Part shown: piece after piece, positions 1 to 11,069 of the stretch
Position numbering within the stretch: the stretch's first letter is position 1
How the letters are laid out: each line of letters begins with the position of its first letter
Source: Dermacentor variabilis
Lineage: Eukaryota > Arthropoda > Arachnida > Ixodida > Ixodidae
Length of the DNA: 64,000 bases
Direction: 5' to 3'
Assembly (NCBI RefSeq): GCF_050947875.1
Contig: NC_134572.1
Span: 153,843,105-153,907,104, forward strand
The notes under the pieces: model-generated
Told to the model about the DNA's origin: nothing
Databases searched by the model: none
Seen by the model: the letters and a program-made list of their open reading frames with translations, nothing else
Made by a program: the position numbers and the translations under genes

Positions 1-820
1 TTTTTCTGCAAAAAATTTCTGCTATATATATAGACCTTTAAAGCTTATTTGTAGATGGATCTGCTTGAGTCCGGACTATGATCGTGTAATTCCAACTTTG
101 TGACTCCTGTAGGATCCCTAGACGCTTGCTTACCATATAATGTAGCTTGGTTTATTGCTGTGTTCCATTACTTACTCGGTTTTTCTTTCCAGTACCACAA
201 TTTCAAGCCGTGTTTGTCTTATATTCTGTTCCATAACATCTACGAGATCCTTGTCATGGCAGAATGCAGTAGGAAAGGTCCTCATTTTCTTCTCTACGCT
301 TATTTGGTAATTTTGCTATTTGCTTTTCATTCAGCTTCTAGCATTCAGACGTTGGTGCTTTCTGTTTTGCTCCAGTGTCTCTATAAAATTTTTATTCTTC
401 TACGCTTATGATCGCTACTCAGGCTATCCGTTCCTTATTAGTAAACTTGATTTGACTTCATTATTCTCATATCTTTCATGAGACAAAGGTGTAGTCGAAA
501 GTCTACAGACTGCATATTTTCGTCATAGCCGCTTTACCTGCCCATGTCTTTTGTTTTTCATGGTAACTGCTACAAGGTTCTTTTACTCGGACAGATGCAG
601 TATGAGAAAACAAGTGTAACAACTATATTAGCTTAATTCTCCATGTCTGTATGCGATTCTCGCGCTAGTATCACCTGACTCAATTGTCTAGACTTAATAA
701 TATAATTCGAATGCAGTCAAGGAAGTTTTTATTTTATTCTCGGATATAACTACCTTTAAATGGAGTTGCTAAACCTAGTCTCCTTCCATTCTCATCTAAC
801 TCATAAAAGCTCCGTATGTG
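1..820. other. AT-rich sequence with no supported gene
   Basis: No reading frame here has recognisable domain content. The longest open frame (100-411, plus) is hydrophobic, lacks splice signals and matches nothing I know. I see no repeat motif either. Likely intergenic or intronic. Confidence 0.6.
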
Positions 821-822
821 TC

Positions 823-1195
823 TCGTGTATCACAAGAAGCCAACAAGGACACCACGGACAAAACAGGGAAAATAACTTGTACTTCCTGATTGAAAAAAAA
901 ATATAAATAATGGAATTGAAAGTAGATGAAGAGAGAACTTGTCACAGGATGGGAATGATCCCACGTCTTCGCATTACGCGTGTGAAGCTCTCCTGATTGA
1001 GGTACCGCGTCGTCGTCTTCTGGTGCGTTGATGTGGTTTTACTAGAACTAACCCTTGGGGTGTTGCCAGCGCCACTACTCACAAACCTTGCAGTCGGATT
1101 TTGAACATCTTTTCTGCCGCAGGCATCACGTGTACTTGATGTTTTGGGTGAAATATACTCGTCAGTGAACCCACAGGTGCTATCTGAAGGCATTA
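823..1195 (-). repeat. Tick tRNA-like interspersed repeat, copy T-a
   Basis: This is one of three related copies; the others are at 2185-2577 and 25974-26161. It starts with a segment mentioning short runs such as aagaagccaacaaggacacc and has an inner tRNA-like part at about 950-1010. Read on the minus strand, that part has an A-box-like stretch (taCCTCAATCAGGAGAGC) and a B-box-like GTGGGATC, separated by an anticodon-like arm with GCGTAATGC. The copy is degenerate. The family resembles a very abundant tick repeat with a tRNA-like core, known to me only from general familiarity with tick sequence. Confidence 0.6.
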
Positions 1196-1224
1196 ATGTA
1201 GCGGGATTCGAGACCCTCGCTATG

Positions 1225-1725
1225 TAATGAATGAGAAAAAGGGGGCGCTAACCGAGGCGCTCTATTTTCACGCGAGAGCATTAAGGAGCTCGTGCCGCAG
1301 AAAAGCCGCTTGCGTCGGCGTGGGCGGCGTTGGCCATGAGCGAAAAATCCCGGAAGGCAAGTCATAATTAAAAACAACTTGCAAGATGGGCTGGGTGGGA
1401 ACCGAACCAGGGTCACCAGAGTGTGAGACAGAGACGCTACCACTCAGCCATGAGTTCGATGGTTCAAACAGGACAAAGTCGCCTTTAGCGAATGCGGTGT
1501 TACCTTAGCAACGTGCCGTAGAAAGTTATACTGTGGTGTATATCGGTAATTAAGAGCATGTAAATTACAGAAGTCGCAGATAAATGAGTGGCGAAGTGCG
1601 TTTCCGCTACATTTCTTCTGCGCTTGGCGCACACGCAGAGCCATCTTGCGGTAAACACAGAAGACCCCCTCGTCGAAATGTACGGCGCTACCCCAACAGG
1701 TGGCGCGCCACTCACCCACTTCTCC
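1225..1725 (-). repeat. Second tRNA-like interspersed repeat family
   Basis: A minus-strand tRNA-like segment lies at 1394-1456: an A-box-like TGGCTGAGTGGTAGCG, then a spacer, then a B-box-like GGTTCGGTTCCCACC. The sequence around it (1460-1725) is moderately GC-rich and carries short overlapping open frames that look non-coding. A tRNA-derived SINE or similar composite repeat is the best reading. It is not a functional tRNA because the acceptor and anticodon stems do not pair properly. Confidence 0.55.
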
Positions 1726-2184
1726 CCTTCGTCTCGTTTAAGTGCATTGGTGCCGTGCGGAGACCGGTGTGAGGATGGCCCAATACCCTTGCGGTTAATA
1801 GGTTTTCTCGCTCTCTCCCCTTCCAACTTCCAGCGCGCGTTACTCGTACCCTCGTGCTTAGGCGACGTGCCTCCTTTTTCCGCTCACAGCGCGATTCCTA
1901 GGTGCAGCGTCCGATTCGCGACGCCTCTGACGTGATCGCTGTGCCTTAGCGAGTCTGGTGGGAAAGCGTCCCCTGAGATATGTGCCGTGCTTCTGGCGAG
2001 GAGTCATGCGTCTGCGTGGTGCTCCTGGAGCAAATAATTAGAAAAAAAGTTGTGCTGTGGACTTAGAAGTGTTGTATATGAAAACTTTGTCTTTGTGTGA
2101 CTCAAGAGAATGCCGAGCGAATTAGTGGGCGGTGCGAATGGGGTGCGCTAAAGCGATCTCGTTCCACTCTTGAAGACGAAGCTT

Positions 2185-2577
2185 AAGCGTCCTACAGCTT
2201 TTATTAACAGATCATAAAAAACAGCAAACAAAGTCACGAAGGACAATACGGAGAAAATTACTTGTACAAGTAGCAGGTCTGGGTTTTTTGACCAGTTGCT
2301 TTCACCAAAAAAGATCCCGTACTCGTCCCGCCTGCGGCAGAAGAGATGTTCCACATCCGCTGCCAAGGCTTGTGAGTAGCGGCGCTGGCTAACGCTCCCA
2401 TGGATAGTTCTAGTAGTAACACATAAATACTCCGGAAAGTGGATGGGAAGACGTCGCCGTGGTGGCTCAATTGATATAGCATCGCATGCATAATGGGAAG
2501 ACATGGGATCGGTCCCCCCCTGCGGCAAGTTGTTTTCTTTTCAACTCCATTAAGTTATCATTTCTTTATTTCAATCA
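2185..2577 (+). repeat. Tick tRNA-like interspersed repeat, copy T-b, cut by LINE A
   Basis: Same family as T-a but in the opposite orientation. The tRNA-like core is on the plus strand at about 2455-2518, with GTGGCTCAATTGATATAGC as A box and GGGATCGGTCCC as degraded B box. The repeat runs on to the phrase tttctttatttcaatcag and then stops where the 5' end of LINE A begins, so LINE A probably inserted into it. Confidence 0.6.
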
Positions 2578-2989
2578 GCAGGTACAAGTCCCCGCAGGGG
2601 CGCCTGCGTCAGCAGGCATTTGGTGTGTTGCGACACCATGTACCCGAGCACACGAGGATCGGACCCTCCCGCGTGCAGCCGTGTGGGGCTTAGCCGTCTC
2701 CGAGGAAAAGGGGATCCGGGGGGTTGAGCCGATTCCGGGTGTTAGGACCTTTGAGGCCCGCCGGCGGAGGTAACACACCTCTTCGGCCTCGGCTTCGCGT
2801 AGACGGCACATCCGGACTGACCCACCTAGAGGAAATCGGCAGTCGCTTTTTCCTGTCCTGGTCTCCAATCTTCGTCTTTCTCTCCCACTTTTCCATCTTT
2901 GCTGTCTTCTCTTCACTTTTTATTACTGCAGAATTTCTTGGTGGCAAGGGTTAACCTGGTGTGCTACGATCTACCTGTATTATAACGTC

Positions 2990-4270
2990 GTGGTTGTAGT
3001 AACAATGTACAGTTGGTATGGCAGGGCTTGCTTCACAACAATCTCTGCCGTGTCCCCTCGTTGGGCCCGGTGGTGGGTGCGCACCGATGCAACATTTGAA
3101 TTCTTTCTGAAGAAACGAGACACATTTCCCATGCATCATGTGATTCACTGTGAAAATACTAAGAAAAAAGCGACAAACATTTTACCCTTCTTGGTGTCAA
3201 AATGCCTCACGAAGGTCATTGGAAGTGGCTGCAAAGCCACCAAGATGGCAAGTGGGGACCTTCTCATTGAAGTGAAAGACAATTCGCAGTACGAGAAACT
3301 AACAAACCTGGCGGCATTTGGCGATAAAACTATGTCTGTTAGCCCACACCGAACAATGAACAACGCAAGGGTGTGGTCTCAGACGACGACGTCATGGATC
3401 TGACTGATGAAGAACTCCTGAAAGGATGGAAAGAAGAAAACGTTATACATGTACAACGTATCAAAATCAGGCGCGACAACAAAGAACTGCCAACGAAACA
3501 CCTAATACTTACATTTGGCTCTAGCACAGTCCCGGATGCAACAGAAACAGGCTACCTCGAACATTCCAAATCATCGATGCTGGTACAAGTGTCAGTAGTT
3601 ATGTCATGCTTCTCAAAGCTGCCGAGGACGACTAACTTGTGCGAAATATGCTGCGAAAGATCACTCTGCTGACGAATGTACTGCTGAGGCTCATTGCGCG
3701 AACTGCGAAGGCAGTCATCCTGCATATTCCAGATCTTGCGCAGCCTGAAAGAAAGAAAAGGAAATCATTACTATCAATGTCAAAGAGAATATCAGTTTCC
3801 GGGAAGCATGACAACGTCTTTCACCCTCATTTGTAAGGAAAACTTCGTTTGCCGAAGTGGTGCAACAGGGGGCAGCACCACAACGGACCCCGGCGGTCGC
3901 CCAAGGCACGCGCAGCGTCCTGAAGCGACAGCCACCCTCCATCTCGGTGGCAGCAGCTAAGGCTGCCCGGCCTTTTTCGATATCGGCCATACCAGAGACC
4001 TCTACTAGTACTGGCAGCAGCCATCGCGGCTCAGAAGCTAAGGACGATCCATCTCTTTCCGGGCTGGGAACGCCACAGCCTTCGTTTCTCGAGGCGAAGG
4101 CTACACAACTTACACATCGCTTGTTAGAGCGAGCGTCCAGCGCTTCGCAAGATGCTATGGACAGCACCCCAAGCAAGGTGGTGCAGCTTGCACCTAACGA
4201 GCGGCGAACTTCTTCGGACCGCTCTAGAAAAGACAAAACCAAATTAACAGGGCGGCAAACGGCTACGTAA
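2990..4270 (+). pseudogene. LINE A ORF1 (nucleic-acid-binding Gag-like protein), frameshifted
   Basis: Coding sense is spread over three frames. About 3130-3372 carries a segment with KATKMASGDLLIEV, which continues after a frameshift as VSDDDVMDLTDEELLKGWKE at 3373. Past 3590 the cysteine-rich zinc-knuckle region (reading CEICCERS and HCANCEGSHPAYSRSC-like) is scattered over two frames. From 3857 to 4270 a Ser/Thr/Ala-rich tail follows, again in another frame. ORF1 proteins of this kind bind retrotransposon RNA and form the ribonucleoprotein. Several breaks show it is not functional. The minus-strand frame at 3715-4380 is a shadow of this region. Confidence 0.75.
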
Positions 4271-4321
4271 GCTAAAACAGATTCCTTTTGTAGGCACAGT
4301 ACCAATTTAACTTCATCATGG

Positions 4322-4617
4322 ACACGCAAATTATGCAGTAGAACGTCAGAGGTCTTCTCAGAAACCTTGATGAAGTTCAAGAACTTCTCTACGAAATCAC
4401 TCGAAAGTGCTGTGTGTACAAGAGACCCATCTTAAATCCAAACACACTAACTTTCTGCGTCATTATGTTATTTTTCGTAAAGATCGTGATGATGCAATCT
4501 CATCATCTGGTGGTGTAGCCATTATACTCGACAAAGGTATAGCGTGTCAACATCTACAACTACAAATGCCCCTAGAGGCAGTGGCCGCTCGAGTCGTACT
4601 TCTAAACAAGCTTATTA
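4322..4617 (+). pseudogene. LINE A ORF2 part 1: APE-type endonuclease, truncated
   Basis: The start is near 4322 and reads as a QWNVRGL-like opening with a stop and frameshift, followed in frame from 4407 by CVQETHLKSKH. The QET motif contains the metal-binding Glu typical of apurinic-type LINE endonucleases. A GGVAIILDKGI stretch follows. Only about 100 of the usual 220-240 residues remain. The catalytic HxD/SDH end of the domain is absent, and the sequence jumps directly to the linker that precedes RT. It would nick target DNA in an active element; here it cannot. Confidence 0.75.
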
Positions 4618-4619
4618 CC

Positions 4620-6190
4620 ATCTGATCGATGCCGCAACCAAATGTATCCCAGAAACAAACGGATCATTTAACAGACGCCGTGTTCCGTGGTGGAACAAGG
4701 AGTGTCGTAACGCACGTAAAAAGCAGAACAAACCATAGGGTTTGCTCCGTGATTCTCCGACTGCCGAAAACCTGAATAATATCAAGCATGTCAAATCTCA
4801 GGGAAGGATAACGCGCGGACAAGGTAGAAGAGAGAGTTGGCAAAAATATATATCAGGAATCAACTCTTACACGGACGAGACAAAGGTCTGGAATAGAGTG
4901 CACAGAATAAAAGGTCGACAACCTTACTGGCTACTCTTAGAAAAGATAGTATGGAATACCAGGCGCACTTTCTAGGTGCACATTTTGAACGCATATCCAG
5001 TTCGTCGCACTACTCTGACACATTCCAAAGACAAAAATCACGAATAGAACGGCAGCCATTAGAACGAAAAAGTGCTAAATGTGAGGTACACAATAGACCA
5101 TTTCGCATAGCAGAGCTTCAAGCAGCACTACACGGCTGCAACAAATCTGCCCCAGGCTCTGACCGTATAACATACGAAATGCTAAAGCACTTGCCATCTG
5201 AAACACAAGAAACGCTTCTTTTTCTTTACAATGGTATATGATCTTCCGGCCAGATTCCCTATGTCTGGAAAGAGGTCATTATAATTCCCATTCTGAAACA
5301 GGGTAAGGACCCTTCCTTGGCAAACAGTTATAGGCCGATAGCGTTGACAAGCTGCCTATGCAAACTCTTTGAAAAGATGGTGAATAAACGCTTGCTCCGC
5401 TATCTTGAAACCAACAAAATATTAGACCCATAACAATGCGGTTTCAGGGAAGGTAGGTCGACGACAGACCAGCTTGTCCGCATAGAAATGTACACCCGTT
5501 AGGCCTTTATCCATAAACAGCTCTTCTTGTCTGTATTCCTTGCTATGGAAAAGGCATATGACACTACGTAACGATTTGGGATCCTTCGGGACCTTTCTGG
5601 AATGGGTATACGCGGCAACTTGCTGATCGTTATTGCGAGCTACCTGTCTGACAGAACATTTCGCGTTAGAGTTCGCAGTGTGGAGTCTCAATCCTTCTCA
5701 CAGGAGACAGGTGTACCGCAGGGTGGAGTGCTGAGCTGTACACTCTTTATTGTGAAAATGAACTCCTTACATACCATCATACCTCGCACACTCTTTTACT
5801 CGGTCTATGTGGACGATGTACAGATAGCTTTTAGGTTGTGCAATCTTAGCATCTGCGAGAGACAGCTACCGCTTGGCCTAAAGAAACTCTCAAATTGGTC
5901 AGAAGAAAATACCTTTAAATTTAACCAACAAAAGCACATGTGTTGTCTTCTCAAACAAGAGAGGCATATTACCAGAACCCGCTATTGGCCTTAACGGACA
6001 ACGAGTATGGGTAATCCTGGAAAATAAATTTTTAGGTATTATTTTGGACAGAAAAACTTAATTTCATCCCCCACTTGAAATATCTTAAAGCGAAGTGCCG
6101 GAAGACTATGAACCTGCTGAAGCTACTTTCTCAAACAAACTGGGGCACTGACAGGAGGTGCTTGCTTAGCCTGTATAAAAGCCTTGTATG
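4620..6190 (+). pseudogene. LINE A ORF2 part 2: reverse transcriptase domain
   Basis: Recognisable RT blocks appear in order across several frames: RVPWWNKECRNARKK linker (about 4676), APGSDRITYEML (about 5152), SYRPIALTSCLCKLFEKMV (about 5329), QCGFREGRSTTDQL (about 5435), AMEKAYDT (about 5545), TGVPQGGVLSCTLF (about 5710) and the catalytic YVDD at 5806-5817. Stops at about 4738, 5239, 5431 and 5501 and frameshifts between blocks show decay. The catalytic aspartates are still present. The region ends with CLLSLYKSLV near 6188, where foreign sequence begins and the RT thumb is lost. Confidence 0.85.
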
Positions 6191-6415
6191 ATGACGCCTT
6201 GTAGGAGTTGAGGAGGATGTCGGGATGAAAAACCTGGAAGGTTTATTTACAATATTTACAGTGAGAGTCAATTAACGGTTTTAAAGTCATTACGGGCCGG
6301 CAGCAACTCGGACGCTGCGACCCGCGGCAAGAAGCTCGAAAGAGAAGAATCAAGGAATGCTCTAGGAACGCTCTTCCGCTGCTCCAGGTCTGCGTTTTTT
6401 TAAGCCCTTCGGTGT
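6191..6415 (-). mobile_element. Possible LTR fragment between LINE A and the RTE piece
   Basis: This stretch belongs neither to LINE A nor to the RTE fragment. It opens with TGTAGGAG near 6191. Read on the minus strand it has a TTAAAAAAA TATA-like run (about 6398-6406) upstream of an AATAAA (about 6241), the same order seen in the window's two clear minus-strand LTRs. No second copy or target duplication was found, so this is a weak call. Confidence 0.35.
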
Positions 6416-6924
6416 CTCCGTTTGGCAGGCATTCTCAGATCATGAACAGCAGGTTGCCATTATCCCTCAAGAGAAAAGTATACAATAGCTGTGTCTTACC
6501 ATTACTCACCTACGGGGCAGAAACCTGGAGGCTTACGAAAAGGGTTCTACTCAAATTGAGGACGACGCAAAGAGCTATGGAAAGAAGAATGATAGGTGTA
6601 ACGTTAAGGGATAAGAAAAGAGCAGATTGGGTGAGGGAACAAACGCGAGTTAATGACATCTTAGTTGAAATCAAGAAAGAGAAATGGGCATGGGCAGGAC
6701 ATGTAATGAGGAGGGAAGATTACTGATGGTCATTAAGGGTTACCAACTGGATCCCAAGGGAAGGGAAGCGTAGCAGGGGGCGGCAGAAAGTTAGGCGGGC
6801 GGATGAGATTAAGAAGTTTGCAGGCATGGCATGGCCACAATTAGTACATGACCGGGGTTGTTGTAGAAGTATGGGAGAGGCCTTTGCCCTGCAGTGGGCG
6901 TAACCAGGCTGATGATGATGTTGC
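6416..6924 (+). mobile_element. RTE-type LINE 3' fragment inserted in LINE A
   Basis: The reading FGRHSQIMNSRLPLSLKRK followed by LPLLTYGAETW and AMERRMIGVTLRDKKR is the C-terminal end of an RTE-clade polyprotein. After a stop at 6723 it continues as WAGHVMRR-like and IPREGKRSRGRQKVRR sequence. It ends with gggagaggcctttgccctgc and a GATGATGATG tail (6911-6920), the usual RTE 3' end in ticks. The piece is strongly 5'-truncated. LINE A resumes immediately afterwards, but about 900 bp of LINE A are missing across the junction, so a deletion accompanied or followed the insertion. Confidence 0.8.
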
Positions 6925-7670
6925 ATATAAAGTCTACGAAAACACAAAACCTCTATCCCTAATGAAGTCTAGAACCTTTTATGTTCAGCACACACGTCGA
7001 ACCAAATTATTGTGCTTTGTTGGGTGCCTGGCCATAGAGGCCTAGAGGGCAACGTTGCTGCTGACGAAAGGGCTACATCCGTACGTTTTTTGATGCAAAC
7101 AATATACACAGACTAACTACACATACCTTAAGCCATTTTTACAGTGTAAACAACGGAAATATTGGCTACGGTAATGGGACAATCAGGTTCCCAACAAACT
7201 GCACCTAAATCAAACCAAAAATACGGAACTGGATCTCTGAGAAAACAACAAGACACCAGGAAGTACTGCTCTGTCGATTAAGAATTGGGCACACCTATAG
7301 AACTCACTCGTGTACTCTAACTGGAACTAACCATCTGACATGCACTAGGTGTGGAAGTAGACTTGCAGTCCTTCATGCTCTCGTTCAGTGCCCATTATTA
7401 GAGAGAAGAGGAAAAAGTTCTTCCCTTCCTTATACCGTCATAATATACCTTTGTACCCAGTTTTCTTCTTAGGCAATAACCCTCCTTTTAATTTTAAATC
7501 TGTACTCAATTTCTTAGAAGAAACGAATACCATAGAAATCATTTGGCCAGGCTTTTTGTAGCACAGCCTCTGCGTAGAGGTTGCAGCTGCAATGAAGTCA
7601 CTTACAGAGCACATGCCTCGCAGCCCTTGCGCTGAAGGGCTCTGCAGAGTCACTGGCGGTGCTATAAATT
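6925..7670 (+). pseudogene. LINE A ORF2 part 3: RNase H and C-terminal zinc finger
   Basis: Resumes with a KVYENTKPLSLMKS-like RNase H segment and a GAWP-GRGN-like end of the domain, with stops. It then gives LCRLRIGHTYRTHSCTL, a CTRCGSRLAVLHALVQCP zinc finger (C-x2-C, H, C spacing), and a C-terminal tail read partly in another frame to about 7670. The zinc finger after RNase H is standard for tick I-like LINEs. The block is frameshifted repeatedly and inactive. Confidence 0.75.
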
Positions 7671-7911
7671 AACACATTTTTGTATCTACTCCTTCACAAC
7701 GTACTGTTAAAACCATAGCACTCACTTTTCATTGACATTATTTTAATAGATACATATTTTACACCATTTACAGCGAATATTTTAGGCCAATATACAGCAA
7801 CTCGATTTCCACCATATTCAACTATACTCATTGCCAATCGTCACAAAGTGTCATGCGGCTATTTGGGTATTTCTGGCTCTTGTGCTAAGAAACAATATCC
7901 ATCAATCAATC
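7671..7911 (+). mobile_element. LINE A 3' untranslated region and repeat tail
   Basis: AT-rich, non-coding, ending in the short repeat tccatcaatcaatcagg. Tetranucleotide tails of CAAT type are common for these LINEs. The neighbouring minus-strand LINE ends in the same kind of tail, mirror-wise, at about 7978-7996. Confidence 0.5.
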
Positions 7912-8042
7912 AGGTCCTTGGCTTTGAAGGGCTCTGGTGAGGCAGAAGTGCTCCAGAAAATTTTAGCATCTCACATATTTTGATTGATTGATTGAAAACA
8001 TCTTTATCTGCAGGATATTCGTAGAACTCGTGGGTGGGCCGC

Positions 8043-8921
8043 CTAGTCCGGTAGCCCACTGGTTACTGCTGCTGCGCTGGCGCTGCCCACCAGCCAGTGC
8101 TGAAGGTCAGGATCATCGCTGAGCAGAATAGCCTCCCACTGCTCTTTTGAGGGATTTGGAATGGGGTCAACTATGGGATTAAATTGGCAAGCCCACACCA
8201 TGTGGTAGAGGTTAGCTACCTCTCCACAGTGTGGGCATTGCGGGGAGTATAGTGAAGGGTACCACTGGTGTAACTTAGATGACGTTGGGTATGTATTAGT
8301 TTGTAGTCTTCTGAAAGTGTTCTCTTCCAAATTTTTCAGGGATTTATGAGGTGTTGGGTACTCCTTCCTGGCTGTTCTGTTTGGTGCGAGATTGTCAGCA
8401 TACACTGCTAAAGCAGTTAGGTCGCAGCACCCTTCACAGTCATCAGTGGGAGACGCCCGGTATAGAAGAGCTCGGGCATGCCGGCGAGCGGCTTCGTTTC
8501 CTCCGGCTAGTTCCAGGTGACCGGGAAACCAGATGACTGAGGCATTGATGGGTGGATGCTTAGTCAGCAGTGACAACCCTGACCTGTGAAATAATCCATT
8601 ATTGAAGTTGCGACAGGCGTTCTGGGAGTCAGTGAGCACATCGGCGTTGGGGTTAGATGCTATAGCTAATGCAATAGCTGCTTCCTCTGCGTGAGTGGGG
8701 TTGGATGTTTTCATCGAGGCGCAATTCACCATCGATCCTAAAGGCGTTGAGACCACAAAAGTCATCATTCCATTCTTTGGCCCTGCGGCGTCCACATAGA
8801 GGGTGTTAGGTTGCTCGTCCCATTTCTTCTGCAGGGCTTCCCCTCTTGCTTTTCTCCTTCGGAGGTTATATGCTGGATGCATGTTCCGCGGAATGGGGTA
8901 CACGTTGATGCGTCTCCTCAC
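8043..8921 (-). pseudogene. RNase H and zinc finger of minus-strand LINE
   Basis: 292 open residues. The RNase H core shows TLYVDAAG (first Asp), PTHAEEAAIALAIA (Glu) and ADVLTDSQNAC (second Asp), then WFPGHLELAGGNEAARRHAR for the C-terminal block, where His stands in place of the last Asp as is common in this family. A CPHCGEVANLYHMVWAC zinc finger follows, then EQWEAILLS and a C-terminus at 8043. RNase H removes template RNA during target-primed reverse transcription. The domain looks intact, but the rest of the protein is missing. Confidence 0.85.
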
Positions 8922-8922
8922 A

Positions 8923-9330
8923 TCACTTGGTACCTCTTCCCTTTGGGTCTATCGTATAGGGCAGATTAATATGGATCTTTTCGAGCTGATCTCTACCTGG
9001 TTTTGTGAGTGTGAGCCTATTGAGTTGTGAGAGGCATTCTGCTTCGCACATCTCTTTGAGGGTATTATGTACTCCTAGAGCTATGAGCTTTGCCGTTGGC
9101 GTGGAATTTGGTAGCCCCAGTGCAGTCTTGTAGGCCTTCCGATTCAGTGTCTCCAACTCTTCAATTTCCGACTTCGTGAAGTTAAGGAATGCCGTCCCGT
9201 ACATTATCCGAGAAATCACGAAAGCCTGCACTAAGCGGATGGCGTCCCTTTCCTTCATGCCATGGTGCTTATTTTTGATACGATGCATCATTCGGAGGAT
9301 TTGCTCGGTGGATGCTGTAAGCTTCTTCAT
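8923..9330 (-). pseudogene. RT C-terminal (thumb) region of minus-strand LINE
   Basis: 135 residues reading IKNKHHGMKERDAIRLVQAF, VISRIMYGTAFLNFTKSEIE and YKTALGLPNSTPTAKLIALG. This is the conserved thumb/connection segment after the RT palm in tick LINE ORF2. The RT palm itself, with its YxDD, is missing through 5' truncation. The frame stops at TGA near 8922 and the protein continues one frame over as the RNase H segment, so a single-base frameshift separates the two. Confidence 0.8.
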
Positions 9331-9345
9331 AGTGGTGGTGTTCTG

Positions 9346-9985
9346 TCACCATCACCATCAGTCAAGGTCTACATGGACGGTCTTTGACACAGCGTCATCC
9401 AGCTTTGCAACCTCGAAGTCCGAGCGCGGTGAGTGTGTGACTAGATATTGAGACAAGATTACCTCAATATATGTGTCGCGTGTTCGATTCGCCAGAAAAA
9501 TGCTGAATGATTTTTTATTGTGATCTAAAAGTGACACGTATCAAGCTCCACAAACCAATTAGCCCAAGTAGTCGTAAAAATGATTCACTGACGAGTGACA
9601 CATACGCAGTGGCACATACGCAGCACACACGCACATACACAAGCTATTGGTCCGAAGGCTGGTTTCAAGCCCCATTTACTCAGCACAGAAGCCCGATGTT
9701 CTATCCATTGGGCTCGGCACTACGCACTTATCTAAGTTGCCGGAAAAACAGAGACATTCGCAGATAGCTAATGAAAACTGCGGGAAGTATCGTAACAAAA
9801 TCAAACGCATTAGGTGTAATGCGCACAAGTATATTCAACAGCATATCAACTAACAGCGTCTACCGGTGCTCCGGCTATATCTGGCGCAGCTTAGGGTATG
9901 ACATTCGACATCTAGCTCATATGAAGCCAGCTAAAGGACTGCATTATTGCGCTGTGCGAATGATCAAGGGCAATCTCATCTCCAC
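9346..9985. other. No supported gene
   Basis: Short open frames only. A stretch at 9376-9420 on the minus strand could be residual LINE coding sequence (a run like DDAVSKTVHVDLD), but it does not align convincingly with the adjacent LINE. Otherwise featureless. Confidence 0.45.
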
Positions 9986-9989
9986 AAAA

Positions 9990-10800
9990 TATGACTGAGA
10001 AGATAAACCAAGGCTGACGGCAAGCTCGTGCTGATTCCTCAGCTATGCCTGACCGTGACACCTACTACGTCGATGCTGCTCAAAAGTAAGAGAAAACTAC
10101 TTGAGCAGTCGTGCATTAGGATTCAAAAGAAATCGCAGTAACCGAAGCAGTACCATCCACCAAAACAGCAGGATTTAACGTCATCACCTAAGTCGGTTGC
10201 CCAAACACACACAGATACCACACTGATATTATCACAATTATTTCGACAAATCAGAGTCTACCATGCGTCTTTACAAAAATGAAACCCGGGAGCACATGCG
10301 CGCTACACTGTAGAAATGCACGCATAAACAGCCTAAATTTTAGGCTATAATAGAGGGGGTATCATGTCATAAGTGGATAGTGAGATATGAATGACCTCAA
10401 GCTGTAGCTAGAGATCCCTTAACACCGAGCAGTTCCATTATGCCGCGTTCGGCTCCTGGCCTTTGAAGTGTCAAAGTTTAAAATCAAAACAGCTCTGTAT
10501 TTGGCAACAGACATAAAAAAAGGCTGCTTTACCACCGCCGTAATAAACAGACTAGAGAGGACGCTGTAATAATCTTCTAGGTAACAGTGTTTATATTATA
10601 TAAGGAAATTATCCAACACCACATTACAAGCAGACGCGTCACACCAGCGTGTGCGTATAAAATACCCAATAATACTGTACATTTACGGGCAAAGTCCCCA
10701 TGTGGTTGTAAGTTTTGCCTCATGCATGCCACCTTCCCTTTCGTAAACTGCGCCCTAATGTATGGCCACTGCTTGCAGCCGACATGAATCACATTCATAA
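9990..10800 (+). pseudogene. Degenerate LINE RNase H/zinc-finger remnant
   Basis: Around 10045 the plus strand reads MPDRDTYYVDAAQK, a first-Asp RNase H block, then IAVTEAVPSTKTAGFNVIT and, near 10230, IITIISTNQS, a degraded IxTDSQ block. Much further on (about 10690) CGCKFCLMHATFPFVNC resembles the LINE C-terminal zinc finger. Several stops and an apparent deletion lie between. Orientation and order fit another tick LINE 3' end, heavily decayed. The call rests on motif similarity only. Confidence 0.5.
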
Positions 10801-11069
10801 GTCTAGAGAAATGGACTCGTCACCACGACCAAAACTGAGCTCGACAATGACAGTGAGGATTTATAGTATCAGACAAGACGAGAAAAAATAATACCAGAGT
10901 GAACTCGTTTTCACGCATACGTAATACATAAATGCCAGTAATAGGGGATAATTAATGATACTCAGTGACGCTAGACCGCGTCCAAGAAGGGCCTTGCAGA
11001 GCGTTGCATACCAAGTGGCACACACCAAGTGGCTTGTGGTGCATATGCCTATTGCCCCGCACCTTATCA

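Larger units (their letters stand above)
2578..7911 (+). mobile_element. LINE A: I/Jockey-like non-LTR retrotransposon, decayed and interrupted
   Basis: The element has, in order, a GC-rich 5' leader (2578-2985), ORF1 with a zinc-knuckle region (2990-4270), ORF2 with APE endonuclease (4322-4617), reverse transcriptase (4620-6190), RNase H and a C-terminal zinc finger (6925-7670), and a 3' tail ending in tcaatcaatcaatc-type repeats near 7911. Frames are broken by several frameshifts and stops. Part of the endonuclease and the RT thumb/RNase H N-terminal part are missing. Two foreign pieces occupy 6191-6924. The leader contains a small GC hairpin (GCCTGC, four-base loop, GCAGGC at 2602-2617). 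The domain order fits I-clade or Jockey-type LINEs. The element is dead. Confidence 0.85.
7978..9345 (-). mobile_element. 5'-truncated I-like LINE, minus strand
   Basis: Contains only the end of RT (thumb), RNase H and zinc finger, followed by a 3' end with caatcaatcaatcaaa tail at 7978-7996. The 5' end breaks off near 9345 next to a caccatcaccatc run. It is less decayed than LINE A, with two long open frames separated by one frameshift. Confidence 0.8.

Noticed and set aside
100..411. 103-codon plus-strand frame
   Set aside because: Hydrophobic composition from AT-rich DNA, no domain, no splice or promoter support.
1394..1456. tRNA gene on the minus strand
   Set aside because: Has A-box- and B-box-like words, but stems do not pair and it sits in an interspersed repeat, so it is a tRNA-derived repeat.
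3715..4380. 221-codon minus-strand frame
   Set aside because: Lies opposite LINE A ORF1 and the start of ORF2, where the plus strand has recognisable motifs; a shadow.
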